Numbered from the stretch's first letter, positions 1 to 8,236 are shown. The stretch is 8,727 bases of DNA from Verrucomicrobiota bacterium (GCA_020853375.1 JADYZA010000020.1:1-8727); one strand, 5' to 3'. Notes: generated from the letters alone by a model not told the origin. Made by a program: numbers and translations.

Positions 1-78
1 CAGCGCGTCGAACAGCTTACGCTCCGAATCCAGCGCCCCGACCCAAAAAATATCCTCTTTGATTGTTTTTTTACTCAC
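1..78 (-). CDS. Flavodiiron protein (FprA-type A flavoprotein), N-terminal 26 residues only
   Basis: The gene reads leftward and is cut by the window edge, so only the N-terminus is visible. It opens MSKKTIKEDIFWVGALDSER and continues into KLFDAL. The run I-x-W-V-G-A-x-D followed by a LFDAL-type stretch is how class-A flavodiiron proteins usually begin, just before the metallo-beta-lactamase-like diiron domain. Such proteins reduce O2 or NO to protect anaerobes; that is family knowledge, since no diiron ligand or flavin site lies in the window. The start is GTG at 78-76. It is chosen because a clear GGAGG (complement of 86-90) sits 7 nt upstream and no ATG is available. The gene diverges from thiC across about 290 bp. 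Identification rests on 26 residues and could be wrong at subfamily level. Confidence 0.6.
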   Translation of the reverse strand, partial: MSKKTIKEDIFWVGALDSERKLFDAL

Positions 79-212
79 GTGAATTCCTCCGGTAAATTGA
101 TGTCCACAGTTTCCATAGAGCGCCCGCCGTTTACAATCCTGGAATACGGCGAGTTATCTCAAAGCCGTACACGCCATACGGAATCCGCCGCACATAAAAC
201 CGAAACAAAGGC

Positions 213-1944
<1,732 letters not shown>

Positions 1945-1969
1945 CTTCATATTTCCGCTTTCTCTTCAC

Positions 1970-2046
1970 GCTCCGGTAGCTCAGCTGGACAGAGCAACGG
2001 TTTCCTAAACCGTAGGTCGCGGGTTCAAATCCCGCCCGGGGTACCA
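1970..2046 (+). tRNA. tRNA-Arg, anticodon CCT
   Basis: The full cloverleaf can be drawn by hand. The acceptor GCTCCGG pairs with CCGGGGT, including two G-U pairs. The D arm is GCTC/GAGC. The anticodon stem is ACGGT/ACCGT around loop TTCCTAA, with anticodon 2004-2006. The T arm is GCGGG-TTCAAAT-CCCGC. The discriminator is A and CCA is encoded at 2044-2046. It decodes AGG. A second arginine tRNA follows 136 nt later. No strong promoter is visible in the 74 nt between thiC and this gene, so the tRNA may be cut from a thiC read-through transcript or use a weak promoter. Confidence 0.97.
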
Positions 2047-2116
2047 GTCCGCAGAAACCGCAAAATACACACCGACCGCTACGTCCGGAACACTTGCCAA
2101 AAAATTCGGCTTATTT

Positions 2117-2131
2117 TTCCAATGTTCGAAA
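2117..2131. repeat. Dispersed palindrome, degenerate copy 2 (between the tRNAs)
   Basis: TTCCAATGTTCGAAA has two mismatches to TTCCAA-N3-TTGGAA. It lies in the 136-nt spacer between the two arginine tRNAs, where I see no other feature. Confidence 0.4.
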
Positions 2132-2182
2132 ACTCCCGCTTGCACATTCGTCCGGCTTCATTAATGATTCATCGGTCTTTAC

Positions 2183-2259
2183 ACCCCGGTAGCTCAGCTG
2201 GATAGAGCATCGGATTTCTAATCCGACGGTCACAGGTTCGAATCCTGTCCGGGGTACCA
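2183..2259 (+). tRNA. tRNA-Arg, anticodon TCT
   Basis: The acceptor stem ACCCCGG/CCGGGGT is perfect. The D arm is GCTC/GAGC. The anticodon stem TCGGA/TCCGA holds loop TTTCTAA, with anticodon 2217-2219. The T arm is ACAGG-TTCGAAT-CCTGT. The discriminator is A and CCA is encoded at 2257-2259. It decodes AGA and, by wobble, AGG. Its D-arm region and 3' acceptor half are nearly identical to the CCT tRNA upstream, which suggests an old duplication. alr begins 31 nt downstream, so the two may share a transcript. Confidence 0.97.
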
Positions 2260-2290
2260 AGTCAAAAATGAACGGGGGAGTGTTCCTAAG

Positions 2291-3385
2291 GTGAATCATT
2301 CGTGGGTGGAAATTAATCTGGAGCGGCTTAAGCAGAATATTCGCACCCTGAAAGCCTCTGTTTCGCCTGAAACAGCTGTGATGTTTGTTGTGAAAGCGGA
2401 TGCTTACGGACACGGGCTGGTGCCGGTGGCTGAAGCCGCCGCTCAGGAAGGTATCAACTGGTTCGCGGTCGCTTTTCTCGATGAAGCACTTAAAATCCGC
2501 GCGGCTTTGCCAGAGGTTAACATCTTAGTGCTTGGTCTGGTTCTGCCAGAGCACGTCGGCGAATTGCTCGAAAAGAGGATTTTTCCCGTCGTAACCAGTC
2601 TCGAACACGGACTGGTATTAGCCGAGGCGGCGCGAGAAAAAGGCCGAGTGCTGCCAGTTCATTTCAAAGTGGATACGGGTATGGGGCGACTGGGCGTTCA
2701 ATGGAACGAGGTGGCCGAAGTGGTCAAGGTGCTGGATAAGGCAGGCGGGCTGGAGTTGGTCGGAGTTTGCAGTCACTTCGCCCGAGTCGATCCGGATCAG
2801 CCGGATCACGCATCGACTCAGGCCGAAAAATTTTACGAAGCGCTGAAGTATTTGCCTGCAACAGTTTTCAAACACCTTTCTAGCAGCCGAGCGGCGCTAT
2901 ATTTTCCAAGCTGGGATCTAAATGGAATCCGGCAGGGCATTGTGCTTTACGGTTACGGCGCGAATGATTCCAAGGGGCGATTTCAAACTAAACCGATTCT
3001 TCAGTGGAAAGCGCGTGTGGCTCAGGTCAAAAAAGTTCCGGCTGATTTTGCGGTCGGCTATTACGGCACATATCGAACGGAATATCCGACACAGATTGCC
3101 ACACTGGCTGTTGGTTATGCGGACGGCTATAACCGCGCGTTAAGCAATAAGGGCGATGTATTGATCGGCGGACGGCGTTGCGCGGTGGTCGGACGTGTCA
3201 GCATGAACTGGATCACGGTGGATGTCGGTCCAAACAGCCTTATAAAAGTGGGCGACGAAGCCATTTTGATTGGCGAACAAGGCGAGGAAGCGATCTGGGC
3301 GGACGAGCTTTCGAAAATATGCCGGACAATTCCGTACGAAATACTGACGAGCATCAACGCTTCGCTCGAACGCCGGTACGCCTAA
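2291..3385 (+). CDS. alr: Alanine racemase
   Basis: This PLP enzyme interconverts L- and D-alanine and supplies D-Ala for peptidoglycan. The 364-residue length is normal for the family. The N-terminal TIM barrel carries the PLP lysine in VVKADAYGHG (K35). The C-terminal domain has VGYYGTY (A254-Y260), where Y257 is the probable catalytic tyrosine of the opposite protomer, followed by AVGYADGYNR and GRVSMNWITVDVG. The start is GTG at 2291, with GGGGGAG (2274-2280) 10 nt upstream; the family-typical sequence WVEINLERLKQN begins at once, and no ATG fits better. The gene lies just after tRNA-Arg(TCT) with no obvious promoter in between. Its stop overlaps the stop of a convergent small ORF (3382-3385). 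Confidence 0.97.
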   Translation: MNHSWVEINLERLKQNIRTLKASVSPETAVMFVVKADAYGHGLVPVAEAAAQEGINWFAVAFLDEALKIRAALPEVNILVLGLVLPEHVGELLEKRIFPVVTSLEHGLVLAEAAREKGRVLPVHFKVDTGMGRLGVQWNEVAEVVKVLDKAGGLELVGVCSHFARVDPDQPDHASTQAEKFYEALKYLPATVFKHLSSSRAALYFPSWDLNGIRQGIVLYGYGANDSKGRFQTKPILQWKARVAQVKKVPADFAVGYYGTYRTEYPTQIATLAVGYADGYNRALSNKGDVLIGGRRCAVVGRVSMNWITVDVGPNSLIKVGDEAILIGEQGEEAIWADELSKICRTIPYEILTSINASLERRYA

Positions 3386-3600
3386 AGATCCTTCCCAAAC
3401 CAGCGGCGGGACGTGCCAATAATGATGCAAAGCCCGGAAATTAAAAATCCGGCCACCAATGCAATCGCTCGGTAGTGCTGAATTTCCACATCATATTCGG
3501 CAGGCTTAAGCAGAACATAAACGGCCAATCCGATCGAGAGGGACGCTCCCGAAACCCACCACAACCATGCATATCGATTCGGTTTAAACATAAACATCAT
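3382..3600 (-). CDS. Small two-helix membrane protein, unknown function
   Basis: I do not recognise this 72-residue protein. Two hydrophobic stretches, about residues 11-31 (starting AWLWWVSG) and 44-62 (starting AIALVAGFLI), read as membrane helices. The tail RRWFGKDL is basic and would face the cytoplasm. The start is uncertain: ATG codons at residues 1, 2 and 4 are possible and there is no good Shine-Dalgarno. The ORF fills the gap between alr and rdgB almost exactly, lies downstream of rdgB on the same strand, and its stop overlaps that of convergent alr. The clean helix-loop-helix pattern favours a real gene over a chance ORF. A predicted terminator (3641-3664) lies between rdgB and this ORF, so it may need its own promoter. 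Confidence 0.55.
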   Translation of the reverse strand: MMFMFKPNRYAWLWWVSGASLSIGLAVYVLLKPAEYDVEIQHYRAIALVAGFLISGLCIIIGTSRRWFGKDL

Positions 3601-3640
3601 GTTGGAGCCACACTACCGTTTTGTTATTTTTCCACAAGTT

Positions 3641-3664
3641 AAAATCATTTGCTGGGCAATGATT
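3641..3664 (-). terminator. Predicted intrinsic terminator after rdgB
   Basis: Read on the minus strand, AATCATTGC (3664-3656), loop CCA, then GCAAATGATT (3652-3643) form a nine-pair stem with one bulged A. The transcript then runs into TTTT at 3644-3641. The site is 32 nt past the rdgB stop and overlaps the degenerate palindrome at 3654-3668. The stem is AU-rich, so strength is uncertain. Confidence 0.5.
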
Positions 3665-3741
3665 GGAAGCCGTTGCCGCAAAGATATTCCATCCGCTACG
3701 GCTTTTCCGAAGTTTGGAAAAAGTGATTCCATACATTGGAA
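3654..3741. repeat. Cluster of three dispersed-palindrome copies at the rdgB 3' end
   Basis: Copies are at 3727-3741 (TTCCATACATTGGAA, one mismatch), 3705-3719 (TTCCGAAGTTTGGAA, one mismatch) and 3654-3668 (GGGCAATGATTGGAA, three mismatches). The first two lie in the last codons of rdgB and the third lies beyond the stop. Centre-to-centre spacings are 22 and 51 nt, close to two and five helical turns. On the minus strand the 3705-3719 copy, extended to TTTTCC and GGAAAA, is itself a six-pair hairpin. Confidence 0.6.
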
Positions 3742-4298
3742 GCGGCATTAAGGGCGCGGGCACGGTGTGATATCTTATTTTTCACCTCGCTCGACAGTTC
3801 AGCAAACGTCTGATTGTAGCCCGCAGGTACAAAAAGCGGGTCATAGCCAAAGCCCTGACTTCCTCGCGGCGTTTCAATAATCCAACCCTGCACAGAGCCT
3901 TCGACTGTTTGAGGGTTTTGACCCGGCAAGGCCAACGCGATAACAGTGCGGAACTGAGCTCGGCGGTTTTCTTTACCGGCAAGTTCGCGCAACAGCTTCA
4001 GATTATTGTCGTGATAACTACAGCCTTCGCCGGACCAGCGGGCGGAATAGACGCCCGGAGCGCCGTTTAAAACCTCGACCTCAAGGCCAGAATCATCGGC
4101 CAGCGCAGGTAGTCCAGTGGCTCTGCAGATTTCCACGGCTTTTTTAATCGCATTAGCCTCCAGCGTATCGCCGTCTTCAATAACATCCGGAATTTCCGGA
4201 AAATCAAAGGCTGAGCAAACATCCAACCCTTGGAAATTGAAGATCGCATGAATTTCTTCGAGTTTGTGCGGATTGCGTGTGGCAATAACAAGTTTCAT
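3696..4298 (-). CDS. rdgB: dITP/XTP pyrophosphatase (RdgB/HAM1 family)
   Basis: This cytoplasmic house-cleaning enzyme hydrolyses dITP, XTP and ITP to monophosphates, keeping deaminated purines out of DNA and RNA. The 200-residue protein has the full family signature: TRNPHKLEE (T7-E15) for substrate binding, LADDSGLEVEVLNGAPGVYSAR with D68 and D69 as metal and catalytic acids, GFGYDPLF, and SHRARAL near the C-terminus. The start is ATG at 4298, which gives the normal MKLVIATRNP opening. A TTG 36 nt upstream would add an atypical leader and is rejected. No convincing Shine-Dalgarno precedes the ATG. The last dozen codons overlap two palindrome copies and another copy lies at 4221-4235. The gene diverges from the OmpA-domain lipoprotein across 237 nt. 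Confidence 0.95.
   Translation of the reverse strand: MKLVIATRNPHKLEEIHAIFNFQGLDVCSAFDFPEIPDVIEDGDTLEANAIKKAVEICRATGLPALADDSGLEVEVLNGAPGVYSARWSGEGCSYHDNNLKLLRELAGKENRRAQFRTVIALALPGQNPQTVEGSVQGWIIETPRGSQGFGYDPLFVPAGYNQTFAELSSEVKNKISHRARALNAASNVWNHFFQTSEKP
4221..4235. repeat. Dispersed palindrome copy inside the rdgB 5' region
   Basis: ATCCAACCCTTGGAA has one mismatch to TTCCAA-N3-TTGGAA. On the coding strand it encodes F-Q-G-L-D in codon phase 1. Confidence 0.5.
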
Positions 4299-4364
4299 AA
4301 GACAGAGTGTGGAAACTAAACAGGTAAATATCAAGTAACAGGCCCCTCTTTTTTCAAGGCATCA

Positions 4365-4392
4365 TTCAAATTCAGATGAAATGTTCTATATT
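4365..4392 (+). promoter_or_regulatory. Possible promoter for the OmpA-domain lipoprotein operon
   Basis: TTCAAA (4365-4370, 4 of 6) and TATATT (4387-4392, 5 of 6) are 16 nt apart. This would give a leader of about 135 nt, containing a CGGGC-GTGT-GCCCG hairpin at 4468-4481. The rest of 4299-4535 shows no gene I can support. Confidence 0.3.
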
Positions 4393-4535
4393 TGTCACGC
4401 TTGACTTTTCCGGCGCATCCAGCAACATCTGCGACATCCTATCGAAACGCTTTCTCATCGGTCTCGCCGGGCGTGTGCCCGCGCTGGTTAGAAAGTAAGT
4501 TTTATTGCGATTGGATATGTTCAAGTGAGGTGTAT

Positions 4536-5324
4536 ATGAATTGGATGAAGAGTGTTTTGTCCGTTACCGTTCTTTCCGCGTGTGTTCTTTTCACGGGTTG
4601 CCGTTCATCGAAAATGCCATTGACTCCTGCGCAACAGGGTGCGTTGGTCGGCGGTGCTGGCGGCGGAACCGTCGGGGCTGTCTGGGCCAATAATGCGGGT
4701 AGCCTTAACAGCTGGCAGGGCGCCGGAGCTGGTGCGGTTGCTGGGGTTGCTGCTGGTGCTCTCATCGGTGACGCTCTTGACGAATACGCATATGGCAATG
4801 CAGCCAACATGAAAGACAAAGAAGGTCAGATTAACGACCTCCAGCGTCAACTCTCCGCTGCTGAAGAAGAATTGGCTAAGCTCCGCAATCAGCCCGGCAT
4901 GGAAAATGTACAGGTTGAAGCCGTCAACGGCCAACTCCGTTTCACTATCCTGAACGAAGTGCTCTTCGAGCCAGGTAAAGCTGAACTGAAACAGGGCAGC
5001 AAAACCACAATCGACAGCGTACTGGCCATTATCGAGAAGGACTTCGCTGATCGTGATGTTACCCTCGAAGGTCATACCGACAGCGACCCGATCCAGAAAT
5101 CGAAATGGAAAGATAACTGGGAACTTTCCTACAACCGTAGCATGTCAGTTCTTTATTATCTGATGAACGAAAAACAAATTCCTGCAGAACGGCTCAAAGC
5201 TGTTGCATGCGGTAACGCTCAGCCGGTCGTCCCGAATGACAGCGCTGCCAACAAACGCCTGAACCGTCGCGCCGTTATCGTCGTGATGCCTGCAAAGGGC
5301 TCGATCATCGTCGACAAGAAATAA
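4536..5324 (+). CDS. OmpA-family peptidoglycan-binding lipoprotein
   Basis: This is a 262-residue envelope protein that probably anchors the outer membrane to peptidoglycan, in the manner of Pal or YiaD proteins. A lipoprotein signal peptide (residues 1-21) ends in F-T-G-C, with C22 as the lipidated cysteine; F at -3 is slightly unusual. Residues 35-80 are glycine/alanine-rich with glycine-zipper repeats (VGGAGGGTVGAV, GAGAGAVAGVAAGALIG). A short coiled coil covers about 95-118. The OmpA C-terminal domain spans about 132-252 and includes VLFEPGKAEL, EGHTDSDP and LNRRAVIVV. D182 and R201 match the pair that binds diaminopimelate in OmpA. The ATG at 4536 is chosen because GAGG (4527-4530) sits 5 nt upstream and the signal peptide starts there; the frame is open to 4392 but that extension is not protein-like. 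The next lipoprotein gene starts about 22 nt after the stop, implying an operon. Confidence 0.9.
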   Translation: MNWMKSVLSVTVLSACVLFTGCRSSKMPLTPAQQGALVGGAGGGTVGAVWANNAGSLNSWQGAGAGAVAGVAAGALIGDALDEYAYGNAANMKDKEGQINDLQRQLSAAEEELAKLRNQPGMENVQVEAVNGQLRFTILNEVLFEPGKAELKQGSKTTIDSVLAIIEKDFADRDVTLEGHTDSDPIQKSKWKDNWELSYNRSMSVLYYLMNEKQIPAERLKAVACGNAQPVVPNDSAANKRLNRRAVIVVMPAKGSIIVDKK

Positions 5325-5346
5325 GACGTTGAATAAAAATCGTTTC

Positions 5347-6081
5347 ATGAGAACCGCCGTTCCATTGCTAACCGCTGGAACGGTGGTTTTGTTTTTACTG
5401 TGCGGGTGCGCAACCTCGATTGAAACCCCGCTACGTAAACCGCACCCATATCTTGAGCCCCAGCCCTTTCGTGTGGGCGTTCTGCCACCGCGTATTCATC
5501 CGGACATCGAAAAAGATAATCTGAAAGCCGAAGAACCCCTTTACAAGCAGTTGATGGATGGTCGTGGCGTTGTTGTCACCAGTTCGTCACCGTCTGAAGA
5601 TATCGGACTCGAAATTGTCTCCACCCTGACCCAAGCTAATAAATACCAGCGCATCTTTACGGTCGAAAATGAAGAGGATGCTCGACAGCACGGCGCAGAT
5701 TCTCTCTTAACGGTTACTGTCTGGGACTACCGTGCCATCCAGCTCGGCTCGAATAAGAAATACCCGTTGATGGCACTCCTTGGCCCGCTCATGTCCCAGT
5801 ACTGGATCCGCTGGCGGACTATCGAAGCTAGTTTTGAGTGGGAGGTCAAACTCACCTCAACAGCCGATGGGTCGACCCTTTACCGCAATCGTCTAAAGCG
5901 GGCCTACACCTCGCCTGTACGCTCCGCGTCGGGTCACTACTTCACTGATAAGATGATGTCATTTTTGCAAAATCAGGCTGCACCTGATTACATCGGTGAT
6001 CTGTTCGAACTGGATATGGTCACGCCGCAACCCATGAAGGATGAACCTATCTTCAGTGGCTTCATGAAAAATCACCATTAA
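5347..6081 (+). CDS. Lipoprotein of unknown function
   Basis: This 244-residue protein is not one I can name. A signal peptide runs from MRTAVPLL to L-C-G-C, with C21 as the probable lipidated cysteine. The mature part begins with a proline-rich linker. It continues with FRVGVLPPRI, a helix-strand segment and a GADSLLTVTVWDY strand, then FEWEVKLTSTADGSTLYRNR. The mix resembles envelope lipoproteins of the CsgG or GNA1162 (DUF799) kind, where a strand reading GADxLLxVxV precedes a beta hairpin; that is a weak inference. ATG 5347 is chosen for the signal peptide, but TTG at 5329 is possible and neither has a good Shine-Dalgarno. It follows the OmpA-domain lipoprotein closely, probably in one transcript. 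Its stop overlaps the stop of the convergent permease gene (6078-6081). Confidence 0.8.
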   Translation: MRTAVPLLTAGTVVLFLLCGCATSIETPLRKPHPYLEPQPFRVGVLPPRIHPDIEKDNLKAEEPLYKQLMDGRGVVVTSSSPSEDIGLEIVSTLTQANKYQRIFTVENEEDARQHGADSLLTVTVWDYRAIQLGSNKKYPLMALLGPLMSQYWIRWRTIEASFEWEVKLTSTADGSTLYRNRLKRAYTSPVRSASGHYFTDKMMSFLQNQAAPDYIGDLFELDMVTPQPMKDEPIFSGFMKNHH

Positions 6082-6965
6082 TTACCTTCTGTGCGGAGAC
6101 GCGGATCAAGGGCATCACGGAGAGCATCCCCGAGGAGGTTGAAGGCGAGAACCAGCCCGAAGATCGCCAGCGTGACGAAGGTCATTTCCCACCAAACACC
6201 TTGCCAGAGCCGCATACGTGCGCTGTTAATCATAACGCCCCACGACGGTTCGCTGACAACGCCGATCCCAAGAAAGCTCATGAAAACTTCGGTGCTGACC
6301 GCCGCCGGAAAACGCAAGGTGAAGGTGACGATGATGACGTGGGAAACGTTTGGCAGAATGTGGCGAAACAGAATACGCGGCCAGCTCAGTCCAAGCGCTT
6401 TAGCAGCCATTACGTAAGACTGCTCTTTGTGTTTAATCACCTCTCCGCGAATCAAACGACAAAGCCCGACCCACGTAGTGAGCCCGATGCCAAGATAAAT
6501 GCCGAGTAACCCCTTCCCGACTACCATGGCGATGGCTAGAATGAAAAGAAGCCCCGGCATAGAAGCAACCGTTGAATAAAGCCAGACGATAAAACTGTCC
6601 ACCCTTCCGCCAAAGTAGCCAGCCAAACACCCAAAGAATACGCCGATCGGGATAGCGATGAGCGCGGTGATGATACCGACCTTATAGGCGATGCGTGTTC
6701 CCTGAATCAGCCGTTGCATCACGTCGCGACCCAACGCGTCAGTTCCCATCCAATGATTGGAAGACGGCGACTGATAGGCTTGGTCGAGATCGGTCTTCTG
6801 ATAAAACGCCGTCTGATCTTTCACTTGATAGTAGCGATAGACGCACTCGCCATATATCGCCAGTGCCGTGTAAAATACGACAACACCAAGACAGATCATC
6901 GCCAGACGGTTTTTTCTCAACCTCCGCCAGGCATCGCTCCACAGACTGTTTCCTTTTTCGCTCAT
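6078..6965 (-). CDS. Peptide/nickel-type ABC transporter permease, OppC/DppC-like
   Basis: This inner-membrane subunit of an ABC importer for peptides or similar solutes has 295 residues, normal for OppC/DppC. It has an N-terminal cytoplasmic segment (WSDAWRRLRKNRLA) and a first membrane helix at about 22-43. The HWMGTDALGRD motif (71-81) typical of this permease class follows. The core helices span about 94-118, 124-172, 207-236 and 258-281. The EAA loop contacting the ATPase is AAKALGLSWPRILFRHILPN (187-206). The C-terminal DPRL is typical. The start ATG overlaps the stop of the upstream permease gene as ATGA (6962-6965), so translation is probably coupled. No ATPase gene follows; instead the gene runs into the stop of a convergent lipoprotein. 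A dispersed palindrome copy overlies codons 70-73. Confidence 0.95.
   Translation of the reverse strand: MSEKGNSLWSDAWRRLRKNRLAMICLGVVVFYTALAIYGECVYRYYQVKDQTAFYQKTDLDQAYQSPSSNHWMGTDALGRDVMQRLIQGTRIAYKVGIITALIAIPIGVFFGCLAGYFGGRVDSFIVWLYSTVASMPGLLFILAIAMVVGKGLLGIYLGIGLTTWVGLCRLIRGEVIKHKEQSYVMAAKALGLSWPRILFRHILPNVSHVIIVTFTLRFPAAVSTEVFMSFLGIGVVSEPSWGVMINSARMRLWQGVWWEMTFVTLAIFGLVLAFNLLGDALRDALDPRLRTEGN
6748..6762. repeat. Dispersed palindrome copy inside the OppC-like gene
   Basis: ATCCAATGATTGGAA has one mismatch to TTCCAA-N3-TTGGAA. On the coding strand it encodes S-N-H-W just before the conserved M-G-T-D motif, starting at codon position 3. Confidence 0.5.
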
Positions 6966-8236
6966 TTCAATTTCACTCGCGGATCGACCAGCGCATAGCA
7001 GATGTCGGTTAGAAGATTGGCGACAACAAACAGAATGGAACCGACCATCACGATGGCGCGGACGACATCTACGTCGGATGAATTAATGGCGTTGATTCCG
7101 AGATAACCAAGACCAGGAATGCCAAAGAAACTTTCCAGCAACAGACTGCCGGTATAAAGAAAAGGGATGGCGATGACGGTGTTGGTGATGATCGGGATCA
7201 TGGCGTTTTTCAGGATATGCTTAAATAACACGCCGATTCGACTGACTCCTTTGGCCCTAGCGGTACGGACATAGTCGCGGTGCGCCTCATCAAGCATAAT
7301 GGTCCGATAAAAACGCAACTCCGCACCGAGTCCGCTGAAAACACCGATCAGCACCGGCAAAATTAGGTAACGCGGATCCTCAAAACCCCAAACCGGAAAC
7401 CATCCAAGCTTAAAACCAAGCAAATACTGTCCGCCGACAATCCAGATCAAATAGTTGACACTCATCAGCGCGACAGAAAAGACGACAAAGAAGCGATCGA
7501 CCCAGGTGTCGCGCCAAAAGGCACAGAAAAGAGACAGCATGACGGACGCGATCAGTCCGGCAAAAAAGATCGGTACCGTAAGCATCAGCGACGAGCCGAT
7601 GCCATCAAGAAGCAACTTCGAAACCCGTTGGTTGGTGCTGCTTGAAACACCAAAATCGAGATGCGCGAGTTGCCTGAGATAAAAGGAAAACTGCGAATCG
7701 AATGGATTACTCATGACGCGGCGCAGTCTGACAGAACGGATTTCGACCGACGCATCGCCCGGTACAAACTTTTCCAGAGACTTAAATCGCAGGCTGATTT
7801 TTTTCCAATCTTTGGACAGTTTGAGCGATTCGCTTCCTAACATTGGAAAGCCAGCCGCACGGCCTTCTATCTCCAGCACGTATTCGCAATCTGTACGTAG
7901 CGGAAACTTCACTGGCAGCGCATACTCTCCACCAGCAGGAAGAACCACCATGCCGTTTGTCCAGATCACACCAGCCTGTTTAGGCCAATCGCCTGCGGTT
8001 CGCGCGAAGTCAGAGTCAGCGTAGGCGCGGGTTCCTGTTTCAAAACCGAAAAAGAGCGGCTTGTTGAAGCCACGCTGCTCATCAAACTGTTCCAGCGTAT
8101 CGGCCTGTGCATGAGGGCCGAGCACCTGTTGCGCCGGACTTCCGCCGACCATGTTGAACAGAACAAATGTAATCAGGATGACACCGAATACCGTCGGAAT
8201 CATCTGCAGAATTCGTTTACCGATGTAACGAAGCAT
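6962..8236 (-). CDS. OppB/DppB-like ABC permease with an extra periplasmic domain
   Basis: This is the second inner-membrane permease of the importer. At 424 residues it is about 100 longer than usual OppB/DppB proteins. The first helix is at about 11-30 and is followed by the family GGSPAQQVLG motif. Family-like sequence returns at SQFSFYLRQLAHLDFGVSSS (181-200), and the core helices lie between about 215 and 412. The EAA loop is DYVRTARAKGVSRIGVLFKH (321-340). DPRVKLK ends the protein. The extra part, about 66-180, is soluble, strand-rich and would be periplasmic. The ATG at 8236 is preferred because GGGGAG lies 9 nt upstream and it gives a normal MLRYIGKRIL opening; an in-frame ATG 30 nt upstream is possible. 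It overlaps the upstream gene's stop by one base (TGATG) and the downstream start by four. Confidence 0.93.
   Translation of the reverse strand: MLRYIGKRILQMIPTVFGVILITFVLFNMVGGSPAQQVLGPHAQADTLEQFDEQRGFNKPLFFGFETGTRAYADSDFARTAGDWPKQAGVIWTNGMVVLPAGGEYALPVKFPLRTDCEYVLEIEGRAAGFPMLGSESLKLSKDWKKISLRFKSLEKFVPGDASVEIRSVRLRRVMSNPFDSQFSFYLRQLAHLDFGVSSSTNQRVSKLLLDGIGSSLMLTVPIFFAGLIASVMLSLFCAFWRDTWVDRFFVVFSVALMSVNYLIWIVGGQYLLGFKLGWFPVWGFEDPRYLILPVLIGVFSGLGAELRFYRTIMLDEAHRDYVRTARAKGVSRIGVLFKHILKNAMIPIITNTVIAIPFLYTGSLLLESFFGIPGLGYLGINAINSSDVDVVRAIVMVGSILFVVANLLTDICYALVDPRVKLK
7803..7848. repeat. Two dispersed-palindrome copies inside the extra domain of the OppB-like gene
   Basis: TTCCAATCTTTGGAC (7803-7817) and TTCCTAACATTGGAA (7834-7848) each have one mismatch. 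Their centres are 31 nt apart, close to three helical turns. On the coding strand they encode S-K-D-W-K and F-P-M-L-G in different codon phases. Confidence 0.6.

Noticed and set aside
125..151. Inverted repeat CGCCGT ... ACGGCG in the intergenic region, with a nearby CCGTA-N7-TACGG
   Set aside because: Six- and five-base arms with no recognised operator consensus; possible regulator site for the flavoprotein gene but not distinguishable from chance here.
4299..4334. TTG-initiated extension of rdgB by 12 codons
   Set aside because: The extra residues are absent from the family and the ATG at 4298 gives the conserved N-terminus.
4392..4535. 48-codon upstream extension of the OmpA-domain lipoprotein
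   Set aside because: It would bury the lipoprotein signal peptide inside the protein and has no ribosome site; the ATG at 4536 does.
5357..5383. Eight-base inverted repeat CCGTTCCA-N11-TGGAACGG
   Set aside because: It lies in the signal-peptide codons of the second lipoprotein and is a single occurrence; possible start-proximal hairpin but no supporting pattern.
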